From Datnioides undecimradiatus (Eukaryota > Chordata > Actinopteri > Lobotiformes > Datnioididae), in contig WARS01000046.1 in assembly GCA_008933995.1 (NCBI GenBank), positions 6,558,026-6,622,025 on the forward strand: a stretch of DNA of 64,000 nucleotides, written 5' to 3'. Below are positions 49,220 to 60,900 of this stretch, one piece after another (the first letter of the stretch is position 1; each line of letters begins with the position of its first letter). A model generated the notes under the pieces. The model did no database searches, was not told the origin of the DNA, and saw only the letters and a list, made by a program, of their open reading frames with translations. The translations under genes and the position numbers were made by a program.

Positions 49220-49700
49220 AGTGCAGGCAACATTGGCAGGACCCACATGCAGAGAGAAGCATGCAGACAGGATCAGTTCAGTTATTTAGTCTGAAGAAGA
49301 ATAAAGTCTGAAGGCTTGCAGGACAGCGTGAGTCACGCAAGGGGCAAAACCAGAGGAGGCAGTCCAACAGAGAAATATTTCCTAAAGTACAGGCAGAAAA
49401 TCCAAAGTCCAAAAAAACCCAAACCCAGACAAAGTTCAAAAACAGGCAGGTAAAGCATTAAAGAATGCAAACAGATTATGGAGGCCAGAACGCAGAGGCA
49501 TTAGGCAAGGTTGACAATCTGGCAGTGAGAAACAGCTGGTTAAAAATCTGCAGGGCAGATGAGGAAATGAAATCCAGGTGATTAAGAGGGTGGAGAAGGC
49601 CAGACCACTGCAGAACAGTTTAGGAAAGTGGGAACAGGTGTAGATGGGTGGAGCAGTCAGGTGATGGTGGAAAATGACAATGTGGCCCGTGAGACTGTGA
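49220..49700. repeat. Interspersed-repeat remnant (unclassified)
   Basis: This is a purine-biased, low-CpG stretch with phrases typical of a common fish transposon remnant: GGCAGGACCCACATGCAGAG, CCAAAGTCC repeats, AAAACAGGCAGG, GACAATCTGGCAGTGAGAAA, GGAACAGGTGTAGATGGGTG and GTGAGACTGTGACAATAAAA. There is no open frame. The class cannot be assigned by reading alone. Confidence 0.45.
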
Positions 49701-51258
49701 CAATAAAATCATCAACAAACCTTTTATAGAGAATGTGGGTGAGAATCATTATTGTTGCTATTCCCCACCATGATATTTCTCAAGTGTATATTAAGTGTAT
49801 ATAAACCTGGCACATGTTTCTTGTGATCATACAAATATGTAAAGTCAGTATGTGATTGTGCCTGTGATGAGAAAGAAACTGAGTAACATTTAATACATAG
49901 AGGTATAGGCTCAATTAATAGAGAAGAAGGAGAGGTATAATTGTCACTCCACAGGGGGCAGTAGAGAGCTACGTATTAACTGACATCTGAAGACAAAAGT
50001 TTAACAATGATACTGAACAGCAGAAAAAAGGCAGTTATCCTTCATTTATTCAGCTATGTCAGGATGCTCTGTGAAGCCAGGCAAATCCTAATTCCCATCC
50101 AAGTGAGACTGTTGTGAGCGGGTTTCTTCTCTCCGTCCAAAAATAAGCTGCTTTTGGCAGGCATGATAAATGATGCTGTTCTCTTTCAGTCTGAAATATC
50201 AATAACATATTTAATAAACGGGCTTGCAAGAAGGAGCTCTGATTATTAATTTGTGCGTGAATAGCCGCAGATTTAGTGGTTGTTGGAGGGAAATCAATGA
50301 TTAAGTTAATGAAGTAACTTGAGAAAACAATGAGGTCAGTGTTGGCTTAAAAATTCTTGTTGCTGTTGTTGTTGTTGTTTTTTAAAGTTACTGCCAAGGA
50401 ACATAAAACTAAGAAGTTAGCTTCAGAAAGTTGACCATGAAATTTCAAAAACTTACAGACAATGATAATAACAATTATAATAAATGACAATAACAGGTCA
50501 AATAATGCGTCACTGGAGGACAAGTCGATAGGCTATAAGAGTAATGATTTAAAAGTCCAATTACTGCCACCAACAAAAGGTGAAATATGGTTAGAAGCTG
50601 ATTGATTTAATTAAGTGTTTGAGAAAACAACAATGCAAATCAATGAGCACTGCTGCACATCAACATTTCCCCAAAATATTTTTATATGACTATACATTCA
50701 TCAATTTAATGCATTTTGGAGAAAAAAATGCATAAGAGCAGCATTATCTTCTCTGCAAATCCAGGCTGAGCTGTCCTGTTTGCTTAGAGCGCCAGCATGT
50801 TCACAGATGCTGCGACGGACCTGCATGGGCCCGTAGTGCAGACCCTGCCCATATCTAGAGTTACAAAGTAACCCGAGAGTCTGCGGGGCGGGAGAGGCAA
50901 CCCAGCGGAGGGAGGAGAGCAACAGAGTGGTGTGTGCGTGTGTCTGTGTGTGTGTGATGTGCGTCCAATAGAAAGTAAAAGAAAGCAAATTAAAGGGGCG
51001 TGTGTGTTTGGGGAAAGGGGGACTTGAGAGTGTGAGGAGGGAGTTCCCAAAGTTTTCAAAGAGGGCGGCACACATTGTACTTGTGAAACTGTTTGCGGAG
51101 CCTCATGACACACACATACACTAGAATGCACAAAAGCATTCGAGGTTATATGCAGACACACACGAGTCGATTTGTGAGCAGTGGTGTTCTTGACATGTTC
51201 ATGGTTCATTAACTTACAACGGTTGACTCTTATGGTGGACTTTGGACCTGAGGGGAAT

Positions 51259-51285
51259 GAGAAGAGAAGAGAAGAGAAGAGAAGA
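51259..51285. repeat. (GAAGA)n tandem repeat
   Basis: About five units of a GAAGA pentamer, ending roughly 85 bases upstream of the mettl24 start codon. Confidence 0.9.
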
Positions 51286-51368
51286 AAAATGGGATAGAAA
51301 AGTGCAAACCAATGAGTAGTTAAGATGGACTAAAGAAAGCCAGAGAGATAAAGAGGACAAAATAGTGG

Positions 51369-51707
51369 ATGGACATGGGTAGAGAGCGACTCAACTGGGG
51401 ATTGCTGCTGCGTTTGGGTGCTCTGCTCACTGCTGCGTGTGTGTGCGTTCATGTTTACCTGGAGACAACTTGGCAGGGAGCACCTGCAGCCCTGGCATTG
51501 GGAGGTCCCACCCGATCTAGTCAGACCTGGGGCCAACAAAGCAGAACCAAACAGGCATCTGCAGAAGCAGAGGAGCAGGACAGGAGTATTAAAAGGAGAA
51601 TTTCCTATGTTCGAACACTAAAGAAGAACAGCCCAACTAAGAAGCGAGATGAAGACAGAGAGGACCCTTCGACACCATGCTGCCCACCTCCCAGGCCGCG
51701 CAGAAAG
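51369..51707 (+). CDS. mettl24: Methyltransferase-like protein 24, first coding exon only
   Basis: METTL24 is a putative SAM-dependent methyltransferase with an N-terminal membrane anchor; its substrate is not known to me. This exon has 113 codons ending RPRRK before donor gtatgt, in phase 0. Residues about 9-31 (NWGLLLRLGALLTAACVCVH onward) form a signal anchor, followed by a Gln/Ser/Lys-rich stem. The segments ISYVRTLKK and CCPPPRPRRK resemble the YVR...CC-x-P-R-x-RPRRK stem of human METTL24 as I recall it. An in-frame TAG (51363-51365) precedes the ATG. A second ATG at 51375 has a better context (G at -3 and +4). The catalytic domain exons are not in the window. Support also comes from the neighbour slc22a16, which lies near METTL24 in human 6q21. 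Confidence 0.65.
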
Positions 51708-53589
51708 GTATGTTTAATATTCTGTCTACTTCTGAGTCCTTAATTGCTGCGATTAAGATTCTTGTAAGGTTATCTGATCTTGAATCAGTGTAGTAGGAGA
51801 CAGAGCGGCTCAATGAGAAGCTTTCACTCCATCTCTGTGAGTCACTGGCTTAAAGCTCAGTAATCCCAGGAGGGTGATGAAGGAACAGGCAGCAGAATCA
51901 ATGCATGTTCAATAAGTGCCTCTGAAATGCTTTGAAGTTGATAACAGAGTTTGTCACCAGAGTTTCTGGTGGTACAAAGCTGCCTGCATTTATTCCTTTT
52001 TTGATAGATGGATACAATTTAAACAGGTGTAGTTTTCACCCAAACTACAAATCAAACTCACAAACACCCAGCTGCTTTTTTTGTATAAGCTGCAGACCCA
52101 TACAGAGTCGGCTCTAACAAAGAACCATTCAAACACAATGTCTACTGTGGCAAACACAGCTCTTCGCATGCACAAACACACACATGAACACACTGCAGGG
52201 GCTTGACCCTTGACCCGTGAAGAGTGTGTTAAAGCACCGGCTTAACCAAACTCCCACCTCCCACTTTCCGTGTCTCTTCACGCCTTTTATTTTTCCCCCT
52301 TTGATTCTTCTCCGCTGTTTGTGGTAGCTTCATTTTGTCATTTGATCTCTCCATCCATCCATCTTCCTTTTGTTCCCTTTTTCCTGCTGTTTCCCCTCAA
52401 CCGTCCCTATTCACACACGTGCACACACAACAAATCTGTCTTTCCTTAATCTTGCTCTCTTCTCTCTTTCAGTCCCCATTGTCTTCCTCTGTACTGAGTT
52501 TCTTCTTTCTGTTACTTTGGGGTAAGAAATGCTCATTCGCTTATTGTCTTTAAATCTTTAATGAGCTAAACCAACTAGAGACCGAGGAGCAACAGCGCTG
52601 AGTTTTTAAATGCCATGAAAATCACTGCAGGGCTATCATGCCACACCGAGAGATGGGCACTCGTGCACCATCAATATTACATACCACCATATGCTCACTC
52701 TCCCTGTTTCTTAACACAAAATTTGTCACATACGATGCCCTGGAGGGGCCCTGATGAAATTTCTGTGTCATATGCTGCTGCCGTTTAACTCCTCTTCTTA
52801 ACACCTCCTCTTGCTTTTTCTTGCTTTAGGCTCACATCTCCAAGATCACTGTTGCTCTTCCTCTCTGTCATGTTACCTTGTCCCCGTTCTTCGTGCTCTC
52901 ATCCTCCCTCTTGCTTTTTCGTCTCTCCTGTCTGTCTCAATTTAAAACTTCAGTCTCGCCTCCTACTTCTAACCCATATTTCTCTTAGTTTTTCTCCCTT
53001 CCTTCAGCTTTTCTCTCCCTCTGTCTCTTTTTCCTGATCGCTAGCGAGGCTCGGCACATATTCATGTTTCATAGATGAAATAGCAGGCTGGAAGGCAGAC
53101 CTGTTGCTCTGCAAGGAAGATGACAAGGACGCCTCCAGTGACATTAAGAATAGCAATGGAGGAACTTAAGAGAGCATTCCTATAGAAACTCCGTTATCAG
53201 TGGCCAAGTTGAATAAATAGCCTTATAGGAAAAAGCCTGCACAGCCTGATGTTTTCCTCAGCTTTGTACGATGTTCATGGTACCTCAAGCACTCAAGAGT
53301 TTCTGTATTATATGAATGGTTTGGATTAAAAAAGCCTGAGCTGGTATTCAGTAAGTGTACTACTGCTAAAGTGAAAGTCTGCAGGTGTCTTGTTTATCAG
53401 ACTGGTGTTTGCTGTTTAAGGGGGCTGCATCAGTTTAGGTCAAAAGTATCATACAGTTTGAAACATAACTGTTTGTATTTCTGTTCCTGCAGCCATGGGG
53501 TTTACCATGTAACTATATCATTTCAGATAGAGCTAATACATAGCCAAAGGTAAACATTAAAAAAGTGACCACATTTGTTTTTCTGGTTT

Positions 53590-53790
53590 CAGTCTGTAGG
53601 GACCTGGCTTGGGGAGCTGGAGGGTGGGAGGTTCAAGTCCAGCACAGAAGAGTACAGAGTGTGGATTGGTTACTGGAGGGGTCCAGTTCACTTCCTGGGC
53701 AGTACAGTGATGCCCTTAAAACCCCTAACTACTCAAGATACATCACAAAGTAGCAGCCTCCTTACCAACAACTCACCGCTGATTAATTAA
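53590..53790 (+). mobile_element. tRNA-derived SINE remnant
   Basis: A B-box GGTTCAAGTCC lies at 53630-53640 with an A-box-like TGGCTTGGGGAG upstream (53605-53616). Next comes a body whose CAGTTCACTTCCTGGGCA and GATGCCCTTAAAACCCC segments resemble the common teleost SINE body (a C-T-C-C-T-G-G-G-C-A...G-T-G-C-C-C-T-T-G-A-G pattern) as I remember it. It is degenerate and sits inside mettl24 intron 1. Confidence 0.6.
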
Positions 53791-56700
53791 CTGGTCACTC
53801 ACAACTCCAGCTCTTTTCAGTAAACCAACAACTGGTGACACTGCTTCACAAACACAACAATCAGCTGCTCTGTTAACTTTGCTGCAGCCCAAAAATGCTG
53901 AGAGAAGAATTTTGTAGCTTTGAGGAATATTTAGAGCAAAATGACACTAAGGATTATTCAAAAAAGCTAACAGTCTTTTCAAAACTCGTCCAAAAAGCTC
54001 TGGGGTAGAAGGTGACAGGGCAGACTGTTGCTGACATATTGTTCTTTCTTAATATTGTGTATGTGTGTGAGAGAAAGAGAAAAAGAGAGAGAGACAGCCT
54101 AGGGGTCTGTTTTAGTAATAACCAATCTAAAGGAAATCTAATCTCTTAGCTGTCAGGCATCCACATAAATATACTCACACACTTCCTCTTTAATCATTTA
54201 GCTACCTCTTGCAGGCTTTCCTTCCCATCGGGACAACGGGAGAGGGATGAGTTGGTAAATTATAGACAGACATGAAATATATTGGAGCAAACAACAGCAG
54301 CAGGGATGAAGGGAGTGAATGAGAGGTACAGACAGAAAGAGAGAGAGATAGAGGAGAGCAGACACAGCATGCACTGATGACTCAGCCTCCTGACTTTAAC
54401 ACAGTGAAACACAGACTTCTACCCTTAAGTCAGGGTGACGCACACCCTCACACACAATACATTCGCACTCCAACGCATCTCTGTCTCTCTGACTGAAAAC
54501 TGAAAGCTTTGAAAAAGACAAATAGCTGCCGGAGGCTGGAGTCACCAGAAGTCACCGGATGACGCCGTATGCTAATTTGCCCGTGCTTCCCACACTCACC
54601 TACTGCCATTGGTGGGAGAGGAAGTGCTCCTGTGACCCCTGTTAGATAAGAGAAGCCAGTAGACTGATGCTGAATTGTTCTGAATCATTTTCTAATGATC
54701 CGTATAAAGGGTAAATACCTTAAAAAGGAGTTTACATTAGCAGCTGTGTGAGGGTGTATTTAGGCACAGTGATTGTAAATGAAATGTTACAGTATCACCA
54801 AAGCTATTACAATTAATTCTGGCATAAATGTTTGTTCCAGATTTCAGGCCAGTCTGTTCAATAAATGCTGAGACTGACCAACCAACAAACCATTTCTGTA
54901 TGCTCTAGAGCCACAACGCTCAGGCTGCTAATAATAAGACCATGTCCAAGATGTTACCTGGCTTTGAGTCTCTCTGGTGTTTTTGTGCAGGAAGTGTTCA
55001 GTACTTCCAATTAGATCTTTATTTACAATCATCATATATGTCTGGTCCTTCTAACAATTATCTTTTCCTTGTCTGGTGTCTGTCTTCTCATCCAAACCAA
55101 TGGTCTGGTTGTAAGCAATGTAATGTCCTCTGAGACAAACCTGACTGATGATTTTGGGGCAAACAAATAAACATGACTTGATGTAGGACCATTACTCCAG
55201 AATCCTTGTGTTGTTTTAATGTTATGCAACTTCCTGTTTCCCTTCGCAAAGCATTCAAGTAGCTAAGACATGGAGCTGATAAAATGACATGACATTCAGT
55301 AACTTAACCTACAAATTTAGAAAATGTTCAATCTCATGAAACAAGGCTCAAAAACTGTTATTACATAGTTGACTTATTGTGTGGTTCTGCATCAACAAAT
55401 GCAGTCAGCAATTTAAAGAGTGGTTAGGCAAATATAGCAATAATAGGAATCTTGACCTGCAGTGAACTGCAACAAGTGTCTCATTATTCCTCATATAGTC
55501 AAACAACTTCAAAGTCCACATTTGTCTTGGGCAGTAAAACACAGTCCTGCAAGAAGAAATTAGTGTTTACAGCAACAACTGAAGGCTATTTTTGAATTTA
55601 AGGCAACATGTTCCCATAAGTCCAAATGTTTCCTGCCAAAAGGACACTGAGGCATTGTCACTTCTATTCACTGCTGCCTTTACTCTTTGGTGATTTCTAC
55701 TGTTTTGTTTTTTTTTTAAACTTACTTTAAATGAAACCACGCCCACTTTCGGACGCGAAAGCCTTGACGCCTGTGTTCTCGATGGCTGAGTACAGTGCCC
55801 TAACATACAGAAACATCCACAAATGAACAAATGCTTTTGAAATGACTGAAATCCACAGTCAGGGAATGCCATGCTAGCTGATTATTTCTAGTCTTCTTTG
55901 TGAACTGTTAAGCAGAACAGTCATCGATTTCAGAAGCCTGTATCTGTATTTTCCAAGATATTTTAGCTGACATACTTCATGGACTGCTCCACTCCTTCTG
56001 CCTCCTGTCTAACAGAAACCAAATACAAACATCTCCAAATTAAAACTGAAAGCTGAAAATTATTAGTGCTAAACTGCATTTCCATCTTATCAATTCTTCC
56101 TGCTCTCCACGGCATCTCATTTCACAGTGAAGGTACCATGAATGTGTGAGTGCTGCAGAGCCTCAGAGCCTCTCCGCAGTAACTCTGTCCCAGTGTCACT
56201 CTGCGATTTCTCCCAGATCGGCCAGCTGCCACTCACATGTCATGCACACTCAACCTCAAAGCCTGCAGGCAGGCGGCACAGAGATCACAACAGAGAAGCA
56301 AAGTGGAACCATGCCTCCGTTCAAACAGGCCTCCCAGATTTAGAAGATTTTATAACATGAAACACTAAGACAGCCCGCTAAAATGATCATCCAGTGGTGA
56401 GAAGATGATGAAAAAGGTAACAACCCCATGTAATAACTAAGCTTTTAATCTAGTTTTAAGCAGCCATACAGATATGTGAGGGACCATTAGTAGAAAATCA
56501 GGTTTCTTTATTATCCTATTGATGTTGGCAGCAATGATAAGATTGTCAGAAATACGAACTAGATATTTCTATTTGTTCACCGACAGCCGAGACAGAGACA
56601 AATGAAAGCAATCTAACAGAGGGTAATTAAATAAACACTGTGATGGCCCTCACAGTCAATTCTAATTCATTCTGTCTGGATAAAACAAAATACTTTTTGA

Positions 56701-57599
56701 TTACGATAATTGATTCCACCAAAAAACAGCAATAGGCCAGAGAAACCTGCGTTTTAATTCAAATTGTTTCTTTTAATTAGATGGGGCTTAAGCTCATTTA
56801 TCCACAAGGCAAGTATTAATTACATTTGTTCAAATAAGCATCAGCGTGATTCCAAATTAATACTTTGCTCTTGAATGTTGATTAGTTCAGTGTTGGGATA
56901 AAACCAGAACAGAAAAGGCCACTTTGTGCTGTCTGCACCAACCACTGCCAGCAGCTTTTGGGCCCACAGTGGAATTTCTAATGCAGAAACCCGGTGACCT
57001 TGTTCATGTCTTGGAAAGCTGAAAGACTCAACTGAGGGAGAGAGAGAAGGAGAGAGAGGCTGTTACGAAAGAATGAGAGGGGTTGACTTCTGTAATCCCA
57101 AAGGTGTGACTGCAGTCAGTTCTCAGGCATCTTTAACCTCTAGCTGGGGCATCTGAGGAACCAGGGAGTCACAAGAAATCAGCGGTCAGGAAGCTGACAT
57201 GTCACCTGGGTCACATCCCACCCCCAGTTCTTGAGTTAAAAATCTCCTTCATTGCAAACAGTGCCTAGAGCAGTTATACATAAGACTTATATTCACTGAG
57301 TCTACAAAATCAGTCCTCAAGACCATGGAAATTCATATTCTTTTGAAAAGACATTTGTTCAAGCAAAAACTTGTGTGCGTGTTTATGTACCATACAGTGA
57401 ATAAGCTGTGCTCATTTGGTCAGTGGAGCTTGTCTTGACTTATTGAATTACCACAGGTGTGAATACAAAGAGCCCCAGAGGTAAAACTTAAATGTAAATA
57501 TAGACAAGTAGGTTTCAGCAGCCAGCTTGCAACATGTAAATGCCATAGCGCAAATTTGCTTTTGTCGCTAGTTAGATTACAAAGAGTGGCATGAACCTC

Positions 57600-57735
57600 A
57601 TGTCTGTTTGTTAAATATTAAGTTACAGCCAGGACACAATTAGCTTTGCCTAGCTTAGCACAAAGGCTGGGCCAGGAGCTACATTAGCTGCTTCTTCTTC
57701 TGTCAGTCTTTATATGAAGCTGAGGTGACAGTCCA
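57600..57735 (+). repeat. Dispersed teleost repeat, copy 3 (core only)
   Basis: This holds the segments TTAAATATTAAGTTACAGCC and TTTGCCTAGCTTAGCACAAA followed by GGCTGGG. They correspond to the tail of the same repeat family, in which a TTAAATATGAAGC-like stretch precedes the TTAGCTTAGC core. It is diverged; the assignment is by eye. Confidence 0.4.
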
Positions 57736-57857
57736 TGGGTTGAAGCTTAATATCTAACAGACAGACACAAGAATGGCATTGATTATCATCAAACTCTCAA
57801 CAAGAAAGCAAACAAGCATATTGTCCAAATGTGTTGCCACGTAGGGTGTAAAACTTG

Positions 57858-57900
57858 TATATTATATATATTTTATAATATATTATATATATATTATATT
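57858..57900. repeat. (TA)n-rich quasi-palindrome
   Basis: An almost pure A/T tract dominated by TATAT and ATATT units that can fold on itself. It lies in mettl24 intron 1, just after the third dispersed-repeat copy. Confidence 0.85.
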
Positions 57901-60900
57901 AGGCAGGCAATAGCAAGGGCAAAGTAGTCTGCTTGTACTTTAGACAAGTAATAACTCCAGACAGATTCAATCAGAGTGGAGAAATAAATATGTTTAGACA
58001 TATAAGGTCTTTGATTTCCCACCTTTTTGGATCCTATAACTGCAGTGACATCGTTTCAGTCTTTATGCACACACCAACCACCCCGAAGAAGTAAACAGTT
58101 TTACACAGGCATACAGCTTTGCTTGCTCAATGTGAGATTAGCATCCAAGTTCAACCAAAGAAAACAGACCAGCTTGGGATCTTTGCCAAGTTACAGTGGG
58201 GGGAGCACAAAGAGACCTTTCAGGTAATCAATCACCCTCTCTTTGCAAAGTTTACAGAAATATGACTATTTAATTGCCATGTGCAATGGTTTACACATGT
58301 TTTAAACATGAGAAGAAGCTGAGAGTGTATCTGGAGCTGAGAAGTCGTATATGTGTTACTTTGTTATTTAAAACTTGGCTGAGAAAAAAGTGCAGTGTTT
58401 AGATGTGAGAGCTTGTGATCCCCACTTCTAAATGTAGATCCATACAAACCTCCCCTCAAACAAAATGATCTAAACCACATGTTGGAGACAGAAGAACAGA
58501 AGCTACTCAATGCACTTTATGTTATTGAGTGAATAAACAGTGAGTCCGCTGTGTGTGCTAGCTAGTATCAGACAAAGACTCCCACTTTAGGGGGAAAAGT
58601 CAGTGTCAAACTGTCAAGTCCAGGGGCTCGATCAGACAATACTCCCCTCAGACATGGACGTCTCATCTGGAACATTCCAGAAAGTTCTCAGCCTCCCTCC
58701 CAGCTGATATGAATGAGTGCATTGACCTTTAAAATGGGACTCCCTTGCCTCCATCTTTGCCATGCACCTACGCCGCCCCATCCATGTACACATTCACTCA
58801 CACGGATTGTGAATGCCTGCTTCTAGCAAATGGCACTCTGTGTGTCACCAAAAAGCCTAGGTTTGTTTGTGTAGCAGAAACCCATTTAAGCAGCATTTGC
58901 CATGCACGTGTCTGGTTGCAAAGACAACAGACGCCACTTTTAGCCCCAAAAGCAACAGAGAGTACCAGTGAACCTTGAGAACAATCATTTAAAGACATTC
59001 TTGTTGCTCTAAGCCTTGTTTAATACTCAGTTTGGAATGATAAAATCTGCCTCTGTCTCTTACTCTATCTGCTGTACTTATTTGATAGCTGATACTGAGA
59101 GATAATGAGAATGGAAAACATATGGGGAGAAAGACACAGAGCAGGGAGATGAAATTAGAAACACAAACACAAGCTGAGTGCTTGTGGAGAAACCATGTCT
59201 CAGTAATAAAGCTGGCATGACACTTATCACACAAAACATCAATGAACATTGTCAATTTTGTTATGATGTGTCTGGAAATATACATGTTGCTTGCCATCTC
59301 TTAGAGCTTCTTCCCATTTTTATACTCAGTAATCATTTGTGTGTTAAAAACAAACAAAAAATTGGCGTAAAAAAAGGAACATGATGAGCCGAGACAGAAA
59401 ATAACTGCCTGTCTTCGACCATCTCTGTGTCACTCTCTGTGTTTTTTTCAGCTCCTTCTCAGGAAGTAAATGTCATATGGTGCTCAGCGTGCTCCCTCTG
59501 CTCTTCCCAACTAGCCATCAAACACAGATCTCAGATCTGGGATGCTGTCCAGGAAGACAGGCACACACTTGCATGGATAAATCCACACACTTAGACACAC
59601 ACACATACAGGTTTTAACTGCAAGTCTGTTGGCATTAAGACCCCATCTGTCTCTTGAGATGCCGGCCAAGAGGACCCGAAACAAACTTGATAAGATCAAA
59701 CCAGACAACAATGTGTCTTCAGTGGTGTCAGTCACCTTATATACAAGTTGCATCTTCCACAGAACCATTTCAATCATCACTCTGTGCAATGAACAGAAGC
59801 ATCTGTATATGTCTATGTGTAGTTATGTTAGCATGATGTGAATTGAATTGGACTGTGTTTCCAGGGCAACCAGGCAGTGCTACACAGATTTAAGTTGATG
59901 GCATGTGCCATGACAAGTCAAAGGACCCCTGAGAGCACACTTTGTGTGTGTATGCATGTTTGTATATGTATGTGTGAGCGCATACATGGATGTGAAAGAG
60001 GGAGAGAGATTACATATGTTCTAATGAGAGCAGCTGTTGATCGTGTTGAGAACTTGAAACCACACAAAGTTAATGGAAATCTATCAAACCAAGCCACACA
60101 CAGCTGCCTTTCTGTTTAAACCTCATATATTTTATGATGCCATTAACAACTGTAATTTCCCACTGCGGCTTTGTACTAGCTCATGTTTAAAGCAGAGCTA
60201 CACAGATATGTATGGTATCGTGGTTCTGACAGCTACAGGCAGACAATTTACAATATCTTGGTCTAAATGACAGCTGCTGTCTTCCCATCGCACTGTCTTG
60301 CTATGGAGTGCTCAAATGACTGTCTTTGTGTACTCTTTCCATTCAATGTAAAGGCAGCACTTGAAATGGGCAGCAATTAGAATGTGTGCAAGGGCTGAAA
60401 GTTGTCTAATTTGTGCCAATGAATGGATCAGATTGCTTTGCATTCATTATTTTTTTTAATTTGTCAGTTTTCTGAAGGGTTTGGCCTTGTCGCCTAAAAA
60501 AAATGATTGTTCTTTTATGCTGCAATTATCTGATGAATTTATGTTTCATTTAACCCGTAAACTGTTCTCACAACTTTCATCCAGCGCTCTGTCATCAAGT
60601 TCAAGTTGAAGGATCTTATTGACATATGCGCATAAAATACAGTGAAGCATTTCACAAGCTAAATGTTCCTTATTTTGTAGACTTTTTCCTTCCTAAAAAA
60701 GCAAAAACTGATATGGTTCCCTGGGTCCTGTACAAGTGACGGTGTTTGCAGTGATGCACCTGGAATAAAAACACAGGAAAAACGTTGCACTGGCGCGATG
60801 CTTAAGCACAGACCACAGATCAGCTATGATTAAGGCAAGACAGATACAAAATGAGGCTGCAGGAGATGGCATGTTTTGCAGAGTGAGAATGACCGTGCGC

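Larger units (their letters stand above)
44922..51368. other. Divergent intergenic region between slc22a16 and mettl24
   Basis: About 6.4 kb separates the two start codons, so promoters of both genes should lie here. Visible items are the CA tract at 45059-45115 and G/C-rich sequence at 44940-45060. There is a TA-rich tract (47489-47524), an interspersed-repeat remnant (49220-49700), an enhancer-like block (50160-50340) and a GAAGA tract (51259-51285). No additional gene is recognised; in particular I see no D-aspartate oxidase exons. Confidence 0.6.

Noticed and set aside
53605..53640. tRNA gene suggested by A- and B-box-like motifs
   Set aside because: No cloverleaf pairing or acceptor stem is evident, and a SINE-like body follows; treated as a SINE remnant.
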